Below are positions 12,326-19,687 of a DNA stretch of 43,600 nucleotides, in pieces. Made by a program: the position numbers and the translations under genes. The DNA comes from a virus. The notes below the pieces were generated by a model, which was given only the letters and a program-made list of their open reading frames with translations, was not told the origin of the DNA and ran no database searches. The stretch is from IMG/VR virus record IMGVR_UViG_3300034110_000104, positions 1 through 43,600 of that record. One strand, written 5' to 3'. The first letter of the stretch is position 1. Every line of letters begins with the position of its first letter.

Positions 12326-14104
12326 ATGACCAAGCAAACCCTCATCCTCGACCTGGAAACGTACCGCGACTATTTCCTCGCGTCGTTCCTCAACATCGAC
12401 ACCGGCAACGTGCGCCACTTCGAGATGTTCGACGGCCAGGCGTTCGACGCCAAGACCGTCCAGCAGATCCTGCGCCGCTACCGCATCGTCACCTTCAACG
12501 GTAACGGGTTCGACATCCCGCTGCTGGGCATGGCGCTCGACGGTGCAACACCCGCTGCTATCAAGGCCGTGGCCGACAAGATCATCAAGAACAACCTGCG
12601 CCCCTGGGCGCTGGGCTTGGAGTCCCCCGCCTGCGACCACATCGACCTGATCGAAGTGGCCCCCGGCATCGCCGGCCTCAAGATCTACGGCGGGCGCTTG
12701 CACTGCCCCAAGATGCAAGACCTGCCCATCGAGCCCGAGGCCAGCATCACGCCCGAGCAGCGCCCCCTGCTGCGCGAGTACTGCGCCAACGACCTGCACA
12801 CCACCGCCGACCTGCTGCGCAAGCTCATGCCGCAGATCGCCCTGCGCGAGTCCATGTCGGTCGAGTACGGCATCGACCTGCGCAGCAAGTCCGACGCGCA
12901 GATCGCCGAGGCCGTCATCCGCCACGAAGTCGAGAAGCGCATGGGCCGCAAGCTGCCCAAAGAGGACCCGTTCCGCTTGGCCGGGCGCGCGTTCAAGTAC
13001 ACCCCGCCTGCGTTCCTGGCGTTCACCAGCGTCCCGGTGCGCGAGGCGTTCGCCGCCGTGCGCGATACCACGTTCACCATCGCCAGCAACGGCACGGTGC
13101 AAATGCCCAAGGAAATCGCCGACCTCAAGATCCAGATCGGCCAGTCCACCTACCGCATGGGCATCGGTGGCCTGCACTCGTCCGAGCAGACCGCCGCCCA
13201 CTTCGCCGATGACCAGCACATCCTGATCGACCGCGACGTGGCCAGCTACTACCCGGCCATCATCCTGCGCTGCGGGCTCAAACCTGCGCACATGGGCGAC
13301 CACTTCACCGCCGTGTACCAGGGCATCGTGCAGAGGCGCCTCGCGGCCAAGCGAGCCAAGGACACCGTGACGGCCGACTCGCTCAAGATCACGATCAACG
13401 GATCGTTCGGCAAGTTCGGCTCGCCCTACTCCATCCTGTACAGCCCCACCCTGCTGATCCAGACCACCGTCACCGGCCAGCTCGCGCTGCTCATGCTGAT
13501 CGAGGCGCTGGAGGCCGACGGCATCCCCGTCGTCTCGGCCAACACCGACGGCATCGTGATCCGCTGCCCCAAGTCCAAGGTCCAGCGCATGGACGACATC
13601 GTGTGGGAATGGGAAACCATGACCGGATTCGACACCGAGGCCACGCACTACCGCGCACTGTACAGCCGCGACGTCAACAACTACATCGCCATCAAGGACG
13701 GCGGCGGGTTCAAGTGCAAGGGCGCCTATGCCCCGGCCGGTTTGCAGAAGAACCCCACCAACGAGATCTGCGTGGCCGCCGTGGTCAAGCGCCTCATCGA
13801 CGGCACGCCGGTCGAGGACACGATCCGCAACAGCACCGACATCACCAAGTTCGTGAACATCCGCCAGGTCAAGGGCGGCGCCGTCAAGGACGGCCAGCAT
13901 CTCGGCAAGGCCGTGCGCTGGTACTACGCACTGGGCGAGCTGGGCACGATCAACTACAAGATCAACGGTTACACCGTGGCGCGCAGCGAGGGTGCCAAGC
14001 CCTGCATGCAACTGCCCGAACAATTCCCCACCGACGTGGACCTCGACTGGTACATCCAAGAGGCCCACACCATTCTGCAAAACATCGGCGCCAATGCCGC
14101 ATAA
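12326..14104 (+). CDS. Family B DNA polymerase with 3'-5' exonuclease
   Basis: A 592-aa replicative polymerase. Exonuclease: Exo I LDLET (D9, E11), Exo II NGNGFD (D63), Exo III YCAND (Y152, D156). Polymerase: motif A DVASYYP (D304), motif B KITINGSFG (K354) and motif C NTDG (D408), which replaces the usual DTDS as in several phage enzymes. It is short for family B, fitting small phage polymerases. In many phages with DUF2800/DUF2815 modules the polymerase is family A, so this combination is notable. The ATG at 12326 is chosen because upstream in-frame sequence runs through the terminator. It copies the genome with the primase-helicase. Confidence 0.93.
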   Translation: MTKQTLILDLETYRDYFLASFLNIDTGNVRHFEMFDGQAFDAKTVQQILRRYRIVTFNGNGFDIPLLGMALDGATPAAIKAVADKIIKNNLRPWALGLESPACDHIDLIEVAPGIAGLKIYGGRLHCPKMQDLPIEPEASITPEQRPLLREYCANDLHTTADLLRKLMPQIALRESMSVEYGIDLRSKSDAQIAEAVIRHEVEKRMGRKLPKEDPFRLAGRAFKYTPPAFLAFTSVPVREAFAAVRDTTFTIASNGTVQMPKEIADLKIQIGQSTYRMGIGGLHSSEQTAAHFADDQHILIDRDVASYYPAIILRCGLKPAHMGDHFTAVYQGIVQRRLAAKRAKDTVTADSLKITINGSFGKFGSPYSILYSPTLLIQTTVTGQLALLMLIEALEADGIPVVSANTDGIVIRCPKSKVQRMDDIVWEWETMTGFDTEATHYRALYSRDVNNYIAIKDGGGFKCKGAYAPAGLQKNPTNEICVAAVVKRLIDGTPVEDTIRNSTDITKFVNIRQVKGGAVKDGQHLGKAVRWYYALGELGTINYKINGYTVARSEGAKPCMQLPEQFPTDVDLDWYIQEAHTILQNIGANAA

Positions 14105-14117
14105 GGAGAACCCACTC

Positions 14118-14306
14118 ATGCTTCAGAATTTCCTGAAAATATTCCGCCGGCCTTTGGCTGCCGAGCTGGCCCAGCGCCAACTCGCCGAGGCCCGCGAACT
14201 CATCCTGGATCAGCGCGCCCTGGTTGAATACCACAGCGCCATGGCCACCATGCTGGAGCAGCGCATCCATCGCTTGAGCGCGGTGGTCAAGGGTGGCAAG
14301 CCATGA
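14118..14306 (+). CDS. Small coiled-coil protein (62 aa)
   Basis: Starts at ATG 14118 with AAGGAG in front. Residues about 12-55 form one long amphipathic helix (AAELAQRQLAEARELILDQ), probably a coiled coil. It lies between the polymerase and a cysteine-rich membrane protein, with ATGA coupling to the latter. No function can be assigned. Confidence 0.65.
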   Translation: MLQNFLKIFRRPLAAELAQRQLAEARELILDQRALVEYHSAMATMLEQRIHRLSAVVKGGKP

Positions 14307-14581
14307 ACTGCTGCACATACGAATGCAACCAGGGCCGCGACTGCCCTGTCCGCAAGGCACCAACCTGCCGCCACTGCTACGGCACCGGCTACGACGCCAG
14401 CGGCTACACCTGCACCTGCGTCACCGCAGCCGAGGTGGCCAAGGTGGGCCGCAAGTACCACGACCGCGAACCACTGCGCGGCACGCCGTGGCGCAGGCAC
14501 CTGCGCGACCTGGCTGCGGCCATGCTGCTGACGCTGGCCGTGATGCTGGTCAGCGCCCTTGTTGTGGGGGTGCTGGCATGA
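14303..14581 (+). CDS. Cys-rich protein with C-terminal membrane segment (92 aa)
   Basis: The N-terminal 40 residues contain nine Cys (CC, C, C, C-x2-C-x-G-x-G, C-x-C), suggesting a DnaJ-type or other zinc-binding knuckle. Residues about 70-91 (LAAAMLLTLAVMLVSALVVG) are a transmembrane helix preceded by arginines, so the N-terminus should stay in the cytoplasm. It overlaps both neighbours by ATGA. Early zinc-knuckle membrane proteins in phages are uncharacterised; superinfection exclusion or host modulation is a guess. Confidence 0.7.
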   Translation: MNCCTYECNQGRDCPVRKAPTCRHCYGTGYDASGYTCTCVTAAEVAKVGRKYHDREPLRGTPWRRHLRDLAAAMLLTLAVMLVSALVVGVLA

Positions 14582-14757
14582 GCTTCGTCAACCAACAAAT
14601 CCAACTCAACGGGTCAACCCGGCCGGTGCACCAGTACAAGATGTGCTCCAAGTGCGAGGAAAAGAAGCCGCCCGAGGGTGGCATCCAAATGAGCCAGACC
14701 AGATGGATGTGCGCGTCCTGCTGGACAGTCAAAGCAACACGGAGGGGAAACAAATGA
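14578..14757 (+). CDS. Small zinc-ribbon-like protein (59 aa)
   Basis: A 59-aa product with CSKC (residues 23-26) and CASC (about 46-49), the spacing of a treble-clef or zinc-ribbon knuckle, and a basic C-terminus (VKATRRGNK). The ATG overlaps the preceding stop. The next ATG overlaps its own stop. Such ribbons occur in phage nucleic-acid-binding proteins, but the function here is unknown. Confidence 0.65.
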   Translation: MSFVNQQIQLNGSTRPVHQYKMCSKCEEKKPPEGGIQMSQTRWMCASCWTVKATRRGNK

Positions 14758-14984
14758 TCCCCACCTACATGGACCGCGCCGACGCGGCCACCGGCTACCG
14801 CCCCAGCCAGCAGGCAGCGCCCGATTACGACAGCCCTCTGTATTTCCGCGGCGGCTGGTACGCCACCGTCATCGACCGCATGGTGGCCGAGGCTAAGTAC
14901 AACCTGGCCACGCACATCTCCCTGAGCTGCCTGAAGCACAAGACGGCGATGAGTATGGCTTACCGAAAGGTCCGCCATGCGTGA
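14754..14984 (+). CDS. Hypothetical early protein (76 aa)
   Basis: A soluble 76-aa protein with an aromatic centre (SPLYFRGGWYATVIDRMVAE) and a Lys/Arg-rich end. GGAGGGG lies upstream of the ATG. It overlaps the VRR-NUC gene by 8 nt. No family is recognised. Confidence 0.65.
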   Translation: MIPTYMDRADAATGYRPSQQAAPDYDSPLYFRGGWYATVIDRMVAEAKYNLATHISLSCLKHKTAMSMAYRKVRHA

Positions 14985-15282
14985 GCGCGACATCGAGGAC
15001 TACCTGGTCAAGCGCGTGAACGCGATGGGCGGCGAGGTGCGCAAGGTCAAGTGGATCGGCCGCCGTGGTGCGCCCGACCGCTTGGTGATGATGCCAAAGC
15101 GAACAAACCGCGCCTATCCCTTTCCGGTCGAGATCAAGCCCGCATCCATCTGGGTCGAACTCAAAGCCCCCGGCGAGAAACCCAAGCCGCACCAGGCACG
15201 CGAGCACGAGCGCATGCGCGCCATGGGCCAGCGCGTCGAGGTGATCGACTCGCTCGAAGGCGTGGAGGCTTTGCTGTCATGA
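14977..15282 (+). CDS. VRR-NUC domain nuclease
   Basis: A 101-aa stand-alone VRR-NUC domain, PD-(D/E)XK fold. Key features: an N-terminal Glu in RERDIEDYLVKRV, the GAPDRLVMM motif (metal-binding Asp) and the WVELKAPGEKP motif (E-x-K), then a helix with QAREHERMRAMGQ. Phage enzymes of this family (Psu-like stand-alone domains) cut branched DNA such as Holliday junctions. It would resolve replication or recombination intermediates before packaging. Length matches the minimal phage form. Confidence 0.92.
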   Translation: MRERDIEDYLVKRVNAMGGEVRKVKWIGRRGAPDRLVMMPKRTNRAYPFPVEIKPASIWVELKAPGEKPKPHQAREHERMRAMGQRVEVIDSLEGVEALLS

Positions 15283-15560
15283 GAAAGCCGCATCACCCTT
15301 CAATCCGCGAGCTGCTGCGCCAGCACCCGGACGGCCTGACCATCAGCGCGATCCAGCACACGCTCTGCATCAGCAAGGACGCCACCGTGCGCCGCTGCCT
15401 TGAAGTCATGCCCGACGCCTACATCGACCGCTGGACAACGACGCGCAACAGCCGGGGCCAGTTCTTGGCAGTCTGGTGCGTCGTCGTGCCGCCCGAAAAC
15501 TGTCCTTACCCGACAGACCGCTACAACCGCGTCGAAACCAAGTGGGCCACCACACCATGA
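15279..15560 (+). CDS. Winged-helix-like hypothetical protein (93 aa)
   Basis: Residues about 8-40 (SIRELLRQHPDGLTISAIQH, then ISKDATVRRCLEVM) have the helix-turn-helix spacing of a winged helix, and a following strand pair (YIDRWTTTRNSRGQFLAVWC) would be the wing. It overlaps its neighbours by ATGA on both sides. Members in other phages lie in the same slot between a VRR-NUC and a helicase. DNA binding is inferred. Confidence 0.7.
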   Translation: MRKPHHPSIRELLRQHPDGLTISAIQHTLCISKDATVRRCLEVMPDAYIDRWTTTRNSRGQFLAVWCVVVPPENCPYPTDRYNRVETKWATTP

Positions 15561-16945
15561 CCCGCGTGTTTGCCCCCCGCGAATACCAGGCGCCGGTGAT
15601 CGACTGGGTGGTCGATCTGCCGCGCAATGGTCTGTGGGTTCCTATGGGTGGGGGCAAGACCGTGAGCACCCTCACCGCCATCGACCACTTGAGCCTGGTC
15701 GAGGACGTGTTTCCCGTGCTGGTCATCGCGCCCCTGCGCGTGGCGTCCAGCACGTGGCCCGACGAGGTGACCAAGTGGGCACACCTGCACGCCATGCGCG
15801 TGGTGCCCATTGTCGGCACAGCAGCCGAGCGACGCCGCGCCCTGCGCCAGCCCGCCGAGGTGCACACCATCAACTACGAGAACCTGCCTTGGCTCATCGA
15901 AGCGCTCGACGGCGAATGGCCCTACCGCATGGTCGTGGCCGACGAGTCCACCAAGCTCAAGTCGTTCCGCCTGCGCCAGGGTTCCGTGCGTGCGCAAGCC
16001 TTGGCCCGCGTCGCGCACAAGACACCGCGCTTTGTCGAACTCACCGGCACGCCATCCCCCAACGGACTGCAAGACCTATGGGGCCAGATGTGGTTCTTGG
16101 ACAAGGGCGAGCGCCTCGGCCGGTCGTTTCAGGCGTTCATCAACCGCTGGTTCCAGACCGTGCAGGTCGGCGCCGACCGCCATGCCGTGCAGATCAAGCC
16201 CCTGCCGTTCGCCCAGGTGCAGATCGAGGACCGGCTGCGCGACCTATGTCTGTCCATCGACGTGTCCAAGTACCTCGACATCCGCGAGCCCATCGTCAAC
16301 ACCATCCGCGTCGAGCTGCCAGCCAAGGCCCGGCAGATGTACCGCGACATGGAGCGCGAGATGTTCCTGGCGCTCGACACTGGGCACGAGGTCGAGGCGT
16401 TCAACGCCGCAAGCAAGACGATCAAGTGCCTGCAACTGGCCAACGGCGCCATCTACAACGACGACACAGCAACCACATTCACAGAGATACACGATGCCAA
16501 ACTCCAAGCCCTCGACTCCATCATCGCCGAAGCAGCGGGCGCGCCCGTCCTGGTGGCCTACCATTTCAAGTCTGACTTGGCCAGATTACAGCGCGCGTTC
16601 CCTCAAGGTCGGGCGCTTGATGCTGACCCTCGCACGATCACTGAATGGAACGCGGGTCGAATCCCGGTACTTTTTGCTCACCCTGCAAGCGCCGGCCACG
16701 GCCTCAACTTGCAAGACGGCGGCAACATCCTCGCGTTCTTCGGACACAACTGGAACCTAGAGGAATACCAGCAAATCATCGAGCGCATTGGCCCCACGCG
16801 CCAAGCGCAGGCCGGGCATGACCGCCCGGTGTTCATCCACCACATCGTCGCCACCGGCACCGTGGACGAGCTTGTCATGGCCCGCCGCGAGTCCAAGCGC
16901 GAGATCCAAGATCTTTTAATGGAAGCAATGAGGAAACACAAATGA
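15557..16945 (+). CDS. SNF2/DEAD-like superfamily 2 helicase
   Basis: A 462-aa SF2 ATPase. Motif I PMGGGKT (29-35), motif Ia VIAPLRV, motif II ADES (DExx at 129-130), motif III LTGTPSPN (162-169), then in the second RecA domain a motif V-like ASAGHGLNLQ and motif VI IERIGPTRQ. The SNF2-type spacing is typical of phage replication helicases placed after a VRR-NUC gene. It probably remodels or unwinds forked DNA. Starts at ATG 15557 (ATGA overlap); an earlier in-frame start would overlap the preceding gene by over 80 nt. Confidence 0.92.
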   Translation: MTRVFAPREYQAPVIDWVVDLPRNGLWVPMGGGKTVSTLTAIDHLSLVEDVFPVLVIAPLRVASSTWPDEVTKWAHLHAMRVVPIVGTAAERRRALRQPAEVHTINYENLPWLIEALDGEWPYRMVVADESTKLKSFRLRQGSVRAQALARVAHKTPRFVELTGTPSPNGLQDLWGQMWFLDKGERLGRSFQAFINRWFQTVQVGADRHAVQIKPLPFAQVQIEDRLRDLCLSIDVSKYLDIREPIVNTIRVELPAKARQMYRDMEREMFLALDTGHEVEAFNAASKTIKCLQLANGAIYNDDTATTFTEIHDAKLQALDSIIAEAAGAPVLVAYHFKSDLARLQRAFPQGRALDADPRTITEWNAGRIPVLFAHPASAGHGLNLQDGGNILAFFGHNWNLEEYQQIIERIGPTRQAQAGHDRPVFIHHIVATGTVDELVMARRESKREIQDLLMEAMRKHK

Positions 16946-17112
16946 AGTCGCCCATTGAACTCGCCGCCGAGCGCCTCGCAGATCACAACGTCGTCCTGCG
17001 CACGTTCCTGCTGCGATTGCTCGACCCCGACGATCTTGGCTATGCAGTCACCCAAGAGGTTCGCGAAGAAGCGCGCCGAATCGTCAACCAACCCAAGGAG
17101 AGTAGAACATGA
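16942..17112 (+). CDS. Small hypothetical protein (56 aa)
   Basis: ATG 16942 overlaps the helicase stop and its own stop overlaps the next ATG (ATGA both sides). The 56-aa product is helical and charged (PIELAAERLADHNVVLRTFL near the start, EEARRIVNQ near the end). The perfect coupling supports it as a gene. Function is unknown. Confidence 0.7.
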   Translation: MKSPIELAAERLADHNVVLRTFLLRLLDPDDLGYAVTQEVREEARRIVNQPKESRT

Positions 17113-17300
17113 CCGACGAAGTTGATCGCGCAGACCAAGAGATCGAGCGCAGCCTGGCCGAGTCCATCCGCAACGCGCGCATGGGGCAGGACTATTTCCA
17201 AGCCGGTGCGCCCGGTGAGTGTGACATGTGCGGCGAATGGTCCGGCCGACTGGTGGGCGGCGCATGCGCCCCATGCCGAGACAAGTACAAACTTCCGTGA
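17109..17300 (+). CDS. TraR/DksA-like zinc-finger protein (63 aa)
   Basis: A 63-aa protein: an N-terminal acidic coiled segment (DEVDRADQEIERSLAESIRN), then a zinc finger C-D-M-C and C-A-P-C at residues about 38-57. This is the short TraR-type version of DksA, which binds the secondary channel of RNA polymerase and changes promoter choice. The finger is complete. It lies just before the excisionase. Regulation of host or phage transcription is a family-based inference. Confidence 0.8.
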   Translation: MTDEVDRADQEIERSLAESIRNARMGQDYFQAGAPGECDMCGEWSGRLVGGACAPCRDKYKLP

Positions 17301-17503
17301 CCGACACCATCCAAGTCGCCCCGGCCCCTTACGTTACGATCCCCATGGCGGCGGCCATCACCGGCCTGACTGAGAAGGCCATCCGCCGCAAGATCGAGGA
17401 CGGCAAGTGGGTCGAGGGCCGTGAGTTTCGCCGCGCACCCGACGGCGGCGTGTTCATTTCCATCAAGGGGTTCCAGCAATGGGTAGAACGGGCGCAGGCG
17501 TAG
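17297..17503 (+). CDS. xis: Excisionase-like protein
   Basis: A 68-aa MerR/Xis-type winged-helix protein read from a GTG that overlaps the preceding stop (GTGA). Motif: AAAITGLTEKAIRRKIEDGK followed by the wing (EFRRAPDGGVFISIKG) and a C-terminal helix ending in QQWVER. It overlaps the integrase by 25 nt. Excisionases bend attP/attL DNA and direct integrase toward excision. The pairing with the integrase and size agree with the call. Confidence 0.88.
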   Translation: MTDTIQVAPAPYVTIPMAAAITGLTEKAIRRKIEDGKWVEGREFRRAPDGGVFISIKGFQQWVERAQA

Positions 17504-18690
17504 AGGTCCGCGAGAGCAGCATCCGGCTCAAGTTTGTGCTGGCCGACGGCACGGTGTGCAAGGAACGCATCACGCTCAACGGCAAGGCGCTGCCACCGAC
17601 CCCGGCCAACCAGAAGTACGCCATGCGGCTGGCCGCCGAGATCCGCAAGCGCATCGCCCAGGGCACGTTCGACCTGGCCGAGTTCTTTCCCGACTCGCCG
17701 CGCGCCAAGGCCCAGGCCAAGGACCCCGACACGTTCGGCCACCTGGCCGACCTATGGCACGAGTCGCAGGGCCGCTTGTCCGACGCCACGCGCGACCAGT
17801 ACGCCACCGCCGTGCGGTTCTGGAAGCGCTTGCTCGGTGAGCACACCCCTCTACCGGCCATCACGCACAAGGTACTGGCCGCCAAGATCGGCGGGTATCC
17901 ATGGCCCAGCGCCAAGACGCACAACAACTACCTCATCGCCCTGCGCGGCATTCTCGCGCTGGAGTACCGCGGCGCCAAGGCGGCAGAGAACCCCATCGCC
18001 GGCATCGAGAACATGACCGTGGTCAAGACGCTGCCCGACCCGTTCATCCCGGCCGAGCGCGACCGCATCCTGGCCGACATGGCCCAGCGGTACGACGAGC
18101 GCGTCGAGGCTTATTTCCGGTTTGCGTTCTACACCGGCATGCGGCCCGAGGAGATCATCGCCCTGCGCTGGTCCGACCTTGACGCTGCGCAAGGCACGAT
18201 CCGCGTGCAGCGCGTGCGCACGTTCCGAGGCGCCGAGCGCGACGGCAGCAAGACCCACACGGTGCGCGACGTGGACCTCGTGCCCGACGCCTTGGCGGCG
18301 CTGGCCACCATGAAGCCCCACACCGCCATGCTCAGGGTCGAGCGCAACGGTGACACCGCCGCCGACATATTCCAGAACCCCGTCACCGGCAAGGCTTGGC
18401 ACGACGAGCGCAGTCAGCGCGACCACTACTGGCGCCCCGCGCTCAAGCGCTTGGGCATCCGCTGGCGCCGGCCGTACAACACCCGGCACACGTTCGCCAC
18501 GGTGGCGCTCATGGCCGCCGTGCCCCCGGCCTACATCGCCACCCAGCTCGGGCACTCGGTCAAGATGCTACTGGACAAATACGCCCGCTGGATTCCCGGC
18601 GCCGACGGTGGCCACGCCCGGGCCATGCTCGCCGCGGCCATGGGCAATAAGTCCCAATCCGGTCCCATAAAACAAAGCGGGACAAGCTAA
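17479..18690 (+). CDS. int: Tyrosine integrase
   Basis: A 403-aa tyrosine recombinase. Residues about 7-45 form the arm-binding domain of the DUF3596 type (VEVRESSIRLKFVLADGT); residues about 85-175 are the core-binding SAM-like domain; the catalytic domain has R222 (TGMRPEE), K258 (SKTH), Y333-N-T-R336-H337 (box II, Tyr replacing the first His), H359 (QLGHS) and nucleophile Y368 (LLDKYAR). It joins attP to a host tRNA-gene end. The gene ends inside a terminator hairpin and attP lies directly after it, the standard compact temperate layout. Confidence 0.96.
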   Translation: MGRTGAGVEVRESSIRLKFVLADGTVCKERITLNGKALPPTPANQKYAMRLAAEIRKRIAQGTFDLAEFFPDSPRAKAQAKDPDTFGHLADLWHESQGRLSDATRDQYATAVRFWKRLLGEHTPLPAITHKVLAAKIGGYPWPSAKTHNNYLIALRGILALEYRGAKAAENPIAGIENMTVVKTLPDPFIPAERDRILADMAQRYDERVEAYFRFAFYTGMRPEEIIALRWSDLDAAQGTIRVQRVRTFRGAERDGSKTHTVRDVDLVPDALAALATMKPHTAMLRVERNGDTAADIFQNPVTGKAWHDERSQRDHYWRPALKRLGIRWRRPYNTRHTFATVALMAAVPPAYIATQLGHSVKMLLDKYARWIPGADGGHARAMLAAAMGNKSQSGPIKQSGTS

Positions 18691-18853
18691 ATGCTTGCCC
18701 CGCTTTATTTTTCGTTGGTAGGCGCGATTGGACTCGAACCAACCAGACGGGGATTATGGGGGAATGTAATCGCTTGTGACAAGAGGGAAAGCGGCAATGT
18801 CTTGTAAGTCACAACCCCTATAATCCCCACGAAAGTCCCAAAGTAAGTCCCAA
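18647..18853. other. attP: attP region: tRNA-3'-end-like core with arm-type integrase sites
   Basis: The core (18716-18762) reads on the minus strand as the 3' part of a tRNA: anticodon stem-loop end, T-arm with GGTTCGAGTCC and acceptor ending ...CGCGCCTACCA. The anticodon loop fits CAU (elongator Met or Ile2), with low certainty. Four same-strand copies of (A/T)AAGTCMCAA flank it: 18648-18657 (inside int), 18805-18814, 18832-18841 and 18844-18853. Such repeats are the expected arm-type integrase sites. An inverted GGGGATTAT pair also lies here (18749-18757; reverse complement near 18819-18828). Confidence 0.8.
18674..18713 (+). terminator. Rho-independent terminator of int
   Basis: AAAGCGGGACAAGC (18674-18687), loop TAAAT, GCTTGCCCCGCTTT (18693-18706), then ATTTTT. 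The 14-bp stem has one mismatch. The left arm is the last codons of the integrase gene. It separates early transcription from attP and the late genes. Confidence 0.88.
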
Positions 18854-18866
18854 AAAGGAGCCCCCC

Positions 18867-19013
18867 ATGGACAACTTGACCATCGCACTCATCACCTTGG
18901 CCGTGACCCTGGTCGGCTGGCTCTACATCTGGAAGGTCGAGATGCCGCGCGAGCAGCGCCGCCAGCGCCGGCGCCTTGAGGAAATGCGTTACGGGTTCCT
19001 CAACCGCGACTGA
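18867..19013 (+). CDS. Small single-pass membrane protein next to attP (48 aa)
   Basis: ATG 18867 follows an AAGGAG ribosome site by 6 nt. Residues 3-23 are hydrophobic (LTIALITLAVTLVGWLYIW), then a very basic stretch (EQRRQRRRLEEMRYG). It should be one transmembrane helix with a cytoplasmic tail. It is the only plus-strand gene right of attP and converges on the spanin gene (25-nt overlap). In a prophage it would lie at one end beside a host junction. Its place suggests a lysogeny-expressed gene; exclusion is possible but not shown. Confidence 0.65.
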   Translation: MDNLTIALITLAVTLVGWLYIWKVEMPREQRRQRRRLEEMRYGFLNRD

Positions 19014-19504
19014 CTCAGCGCGCCGTAGGACTGCTGGCAGGCAAGCCCTGCGGTGTGGCTGGCGTCAGCGAATCGAGCAAGCTGGTCCGCAGCTTCGTCA
19101 AGCCTGCGCTGCACGTTGGCAAGCAGATCGTCGGTGGCGCTGGTTGCTGGGCCTGCACCGGCAGCGGTGGGATCGCCGGTGGTGCCACGGCAAGACCCGG
19201 CGAGCTCGGCGATACGCTGGCGCAACCGCTGGCCAGCATCAGCGGCACGGTCAGCATCAGCGCGAGCCTGGGCAAGTTTCGATTCAGTCTCATGGATAAC
19301 CCCTTCAAGCGCGGCAACGCGCCGTTGTTCTTCTGCTCGGGCTTGTTCGCCAGCCAGCTTGGCTGCCTCGAACATCATCTGCATCTGCTGGGCATGGCCT
19401 GCACGGGTTTGCGCGTGGTCGCGCTGCTCACCGGCCAGCCTCCACGACTGCACCCCCAGCAGCACGAGCGCCCCGGCCAGCGCAATGGCCAAGCCCCGGA
19501 TCAC
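18989..19504 (-). CDS. Rz: Rz-like inner-membrane spanin subunit
   Basis: A 171-aa protein with an N-terminal signal anchor (GLAIALAGALVLLGVQSW, residues 4-21) and a periplasmic coiled-coil helix rich in Ala, Gln and Arg (about 25-100), as in lambda Rz. It spans the periplasm and, with Rz1, fuses the membranes at lysis. The Rz1 frame is fully embedded in it, as in lambda. The ATG is 4 nt from the stop of the holin-like gene, in the order holin, spanin. Confidence 0.88.
   Translation of the reverse strand: MIRGLAIALAGALVLLGVQSWRLAGEQRDHAQTRAGHAQQMQMMFEAAKLAGEQARAEEQRRVAALEGVIHETESKLAQARADADRAADAGQRLRQRIAELAGSCRGTTGDPTAAGAGPATSATDDLLANVQRRLDEAADQLARFADASHTAGLACQQSYGALSQSRLRNP
19015..19293 (-). 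CDS. Rz1: Rz1-like outer-membrane spanin lipoprotein (embedded)
   Basis: A 92-aa lipoprotein entirely inside Rz in another frame. It begins MRLNRNLPRLALMLTV and has the lipobox LASGC with Cys24 as the lipidated residue. The mature part is Pro-rich (SPSSPGLAVAPPAIPPLP), the hallmark of Rz1. ATG 19293 is chosen over ATG 19317 because it places a charged n-region and hydrophobic core correctly. It reaches the outer membrane and binds the C-terminus of Rz. Confidence 0.85.
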   Translation of the reverse strand: MRLNRNLPRLALMLTVPLMLASGCASVSPSSPGLAVAPPAIPPLPVQAQQPAPPTICLPTCSAGLTKLRTSLLDSLTPATPQGLPASSPTAR

Positions 19505-19686
19505 TTGATCGCCTCGCTGGTGATGACGCGCAGCATGGCGTTGATGATCGGCAGACCCACGGCCAGCGCGGTGTAGAAGTTCATCGGCAGGTGTGGCTGC
19601 AATAGACCGAACACGGCCTCGAAGGCCACCAGGCCGGCGGCCAGCACGTTGACTACGATGGTCTTGGATTGGTACCAGCGCTTCAT
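19501..19686 (-). CDS. Holin-like small membrane protein (61 aa)
   Basis: A 61-aa protein with two hydrophobic stretches (TIVVNVLAAGLVAFEAVFGL, about 9-28, and FYTALAVGLPIINAMLRVI, about 37-55) separated by a Pro turn. The shape is that of small holins and of the holin-like proteins often found next to GH108 endolysins. It lies between the endolysin and Rz, sharing 4 nt with Rz. ATG 19686 is used because a longer frame would cover the endolysin C-terminus. A second candidate holin is at 20224-20493. Confidence 0.72.
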   Translation of the reverse strand: MKRWYQSKTIVVNVLAAGLVAFEAVFGLLQPHLPMNFYTALAVGLPIINAMLRVITSEAIK

Positions 19687-19687
19687 G

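Noticed and set aside
12326-14104. T7-type single-subunit RNA polymerase as reader of the late promoters
   Set aside because: The only polymerase in the genome has the exonuclease and A/B/C motifs of a family B DNA polymerase; no RNA polymerase gene is present.
18716-18762. tRNA gene at the T-arm-like sequence
   Set aside because: Only the 3' part from the anticodon loop is present; no D-arm or 5' acceptor half. It is the attP core.
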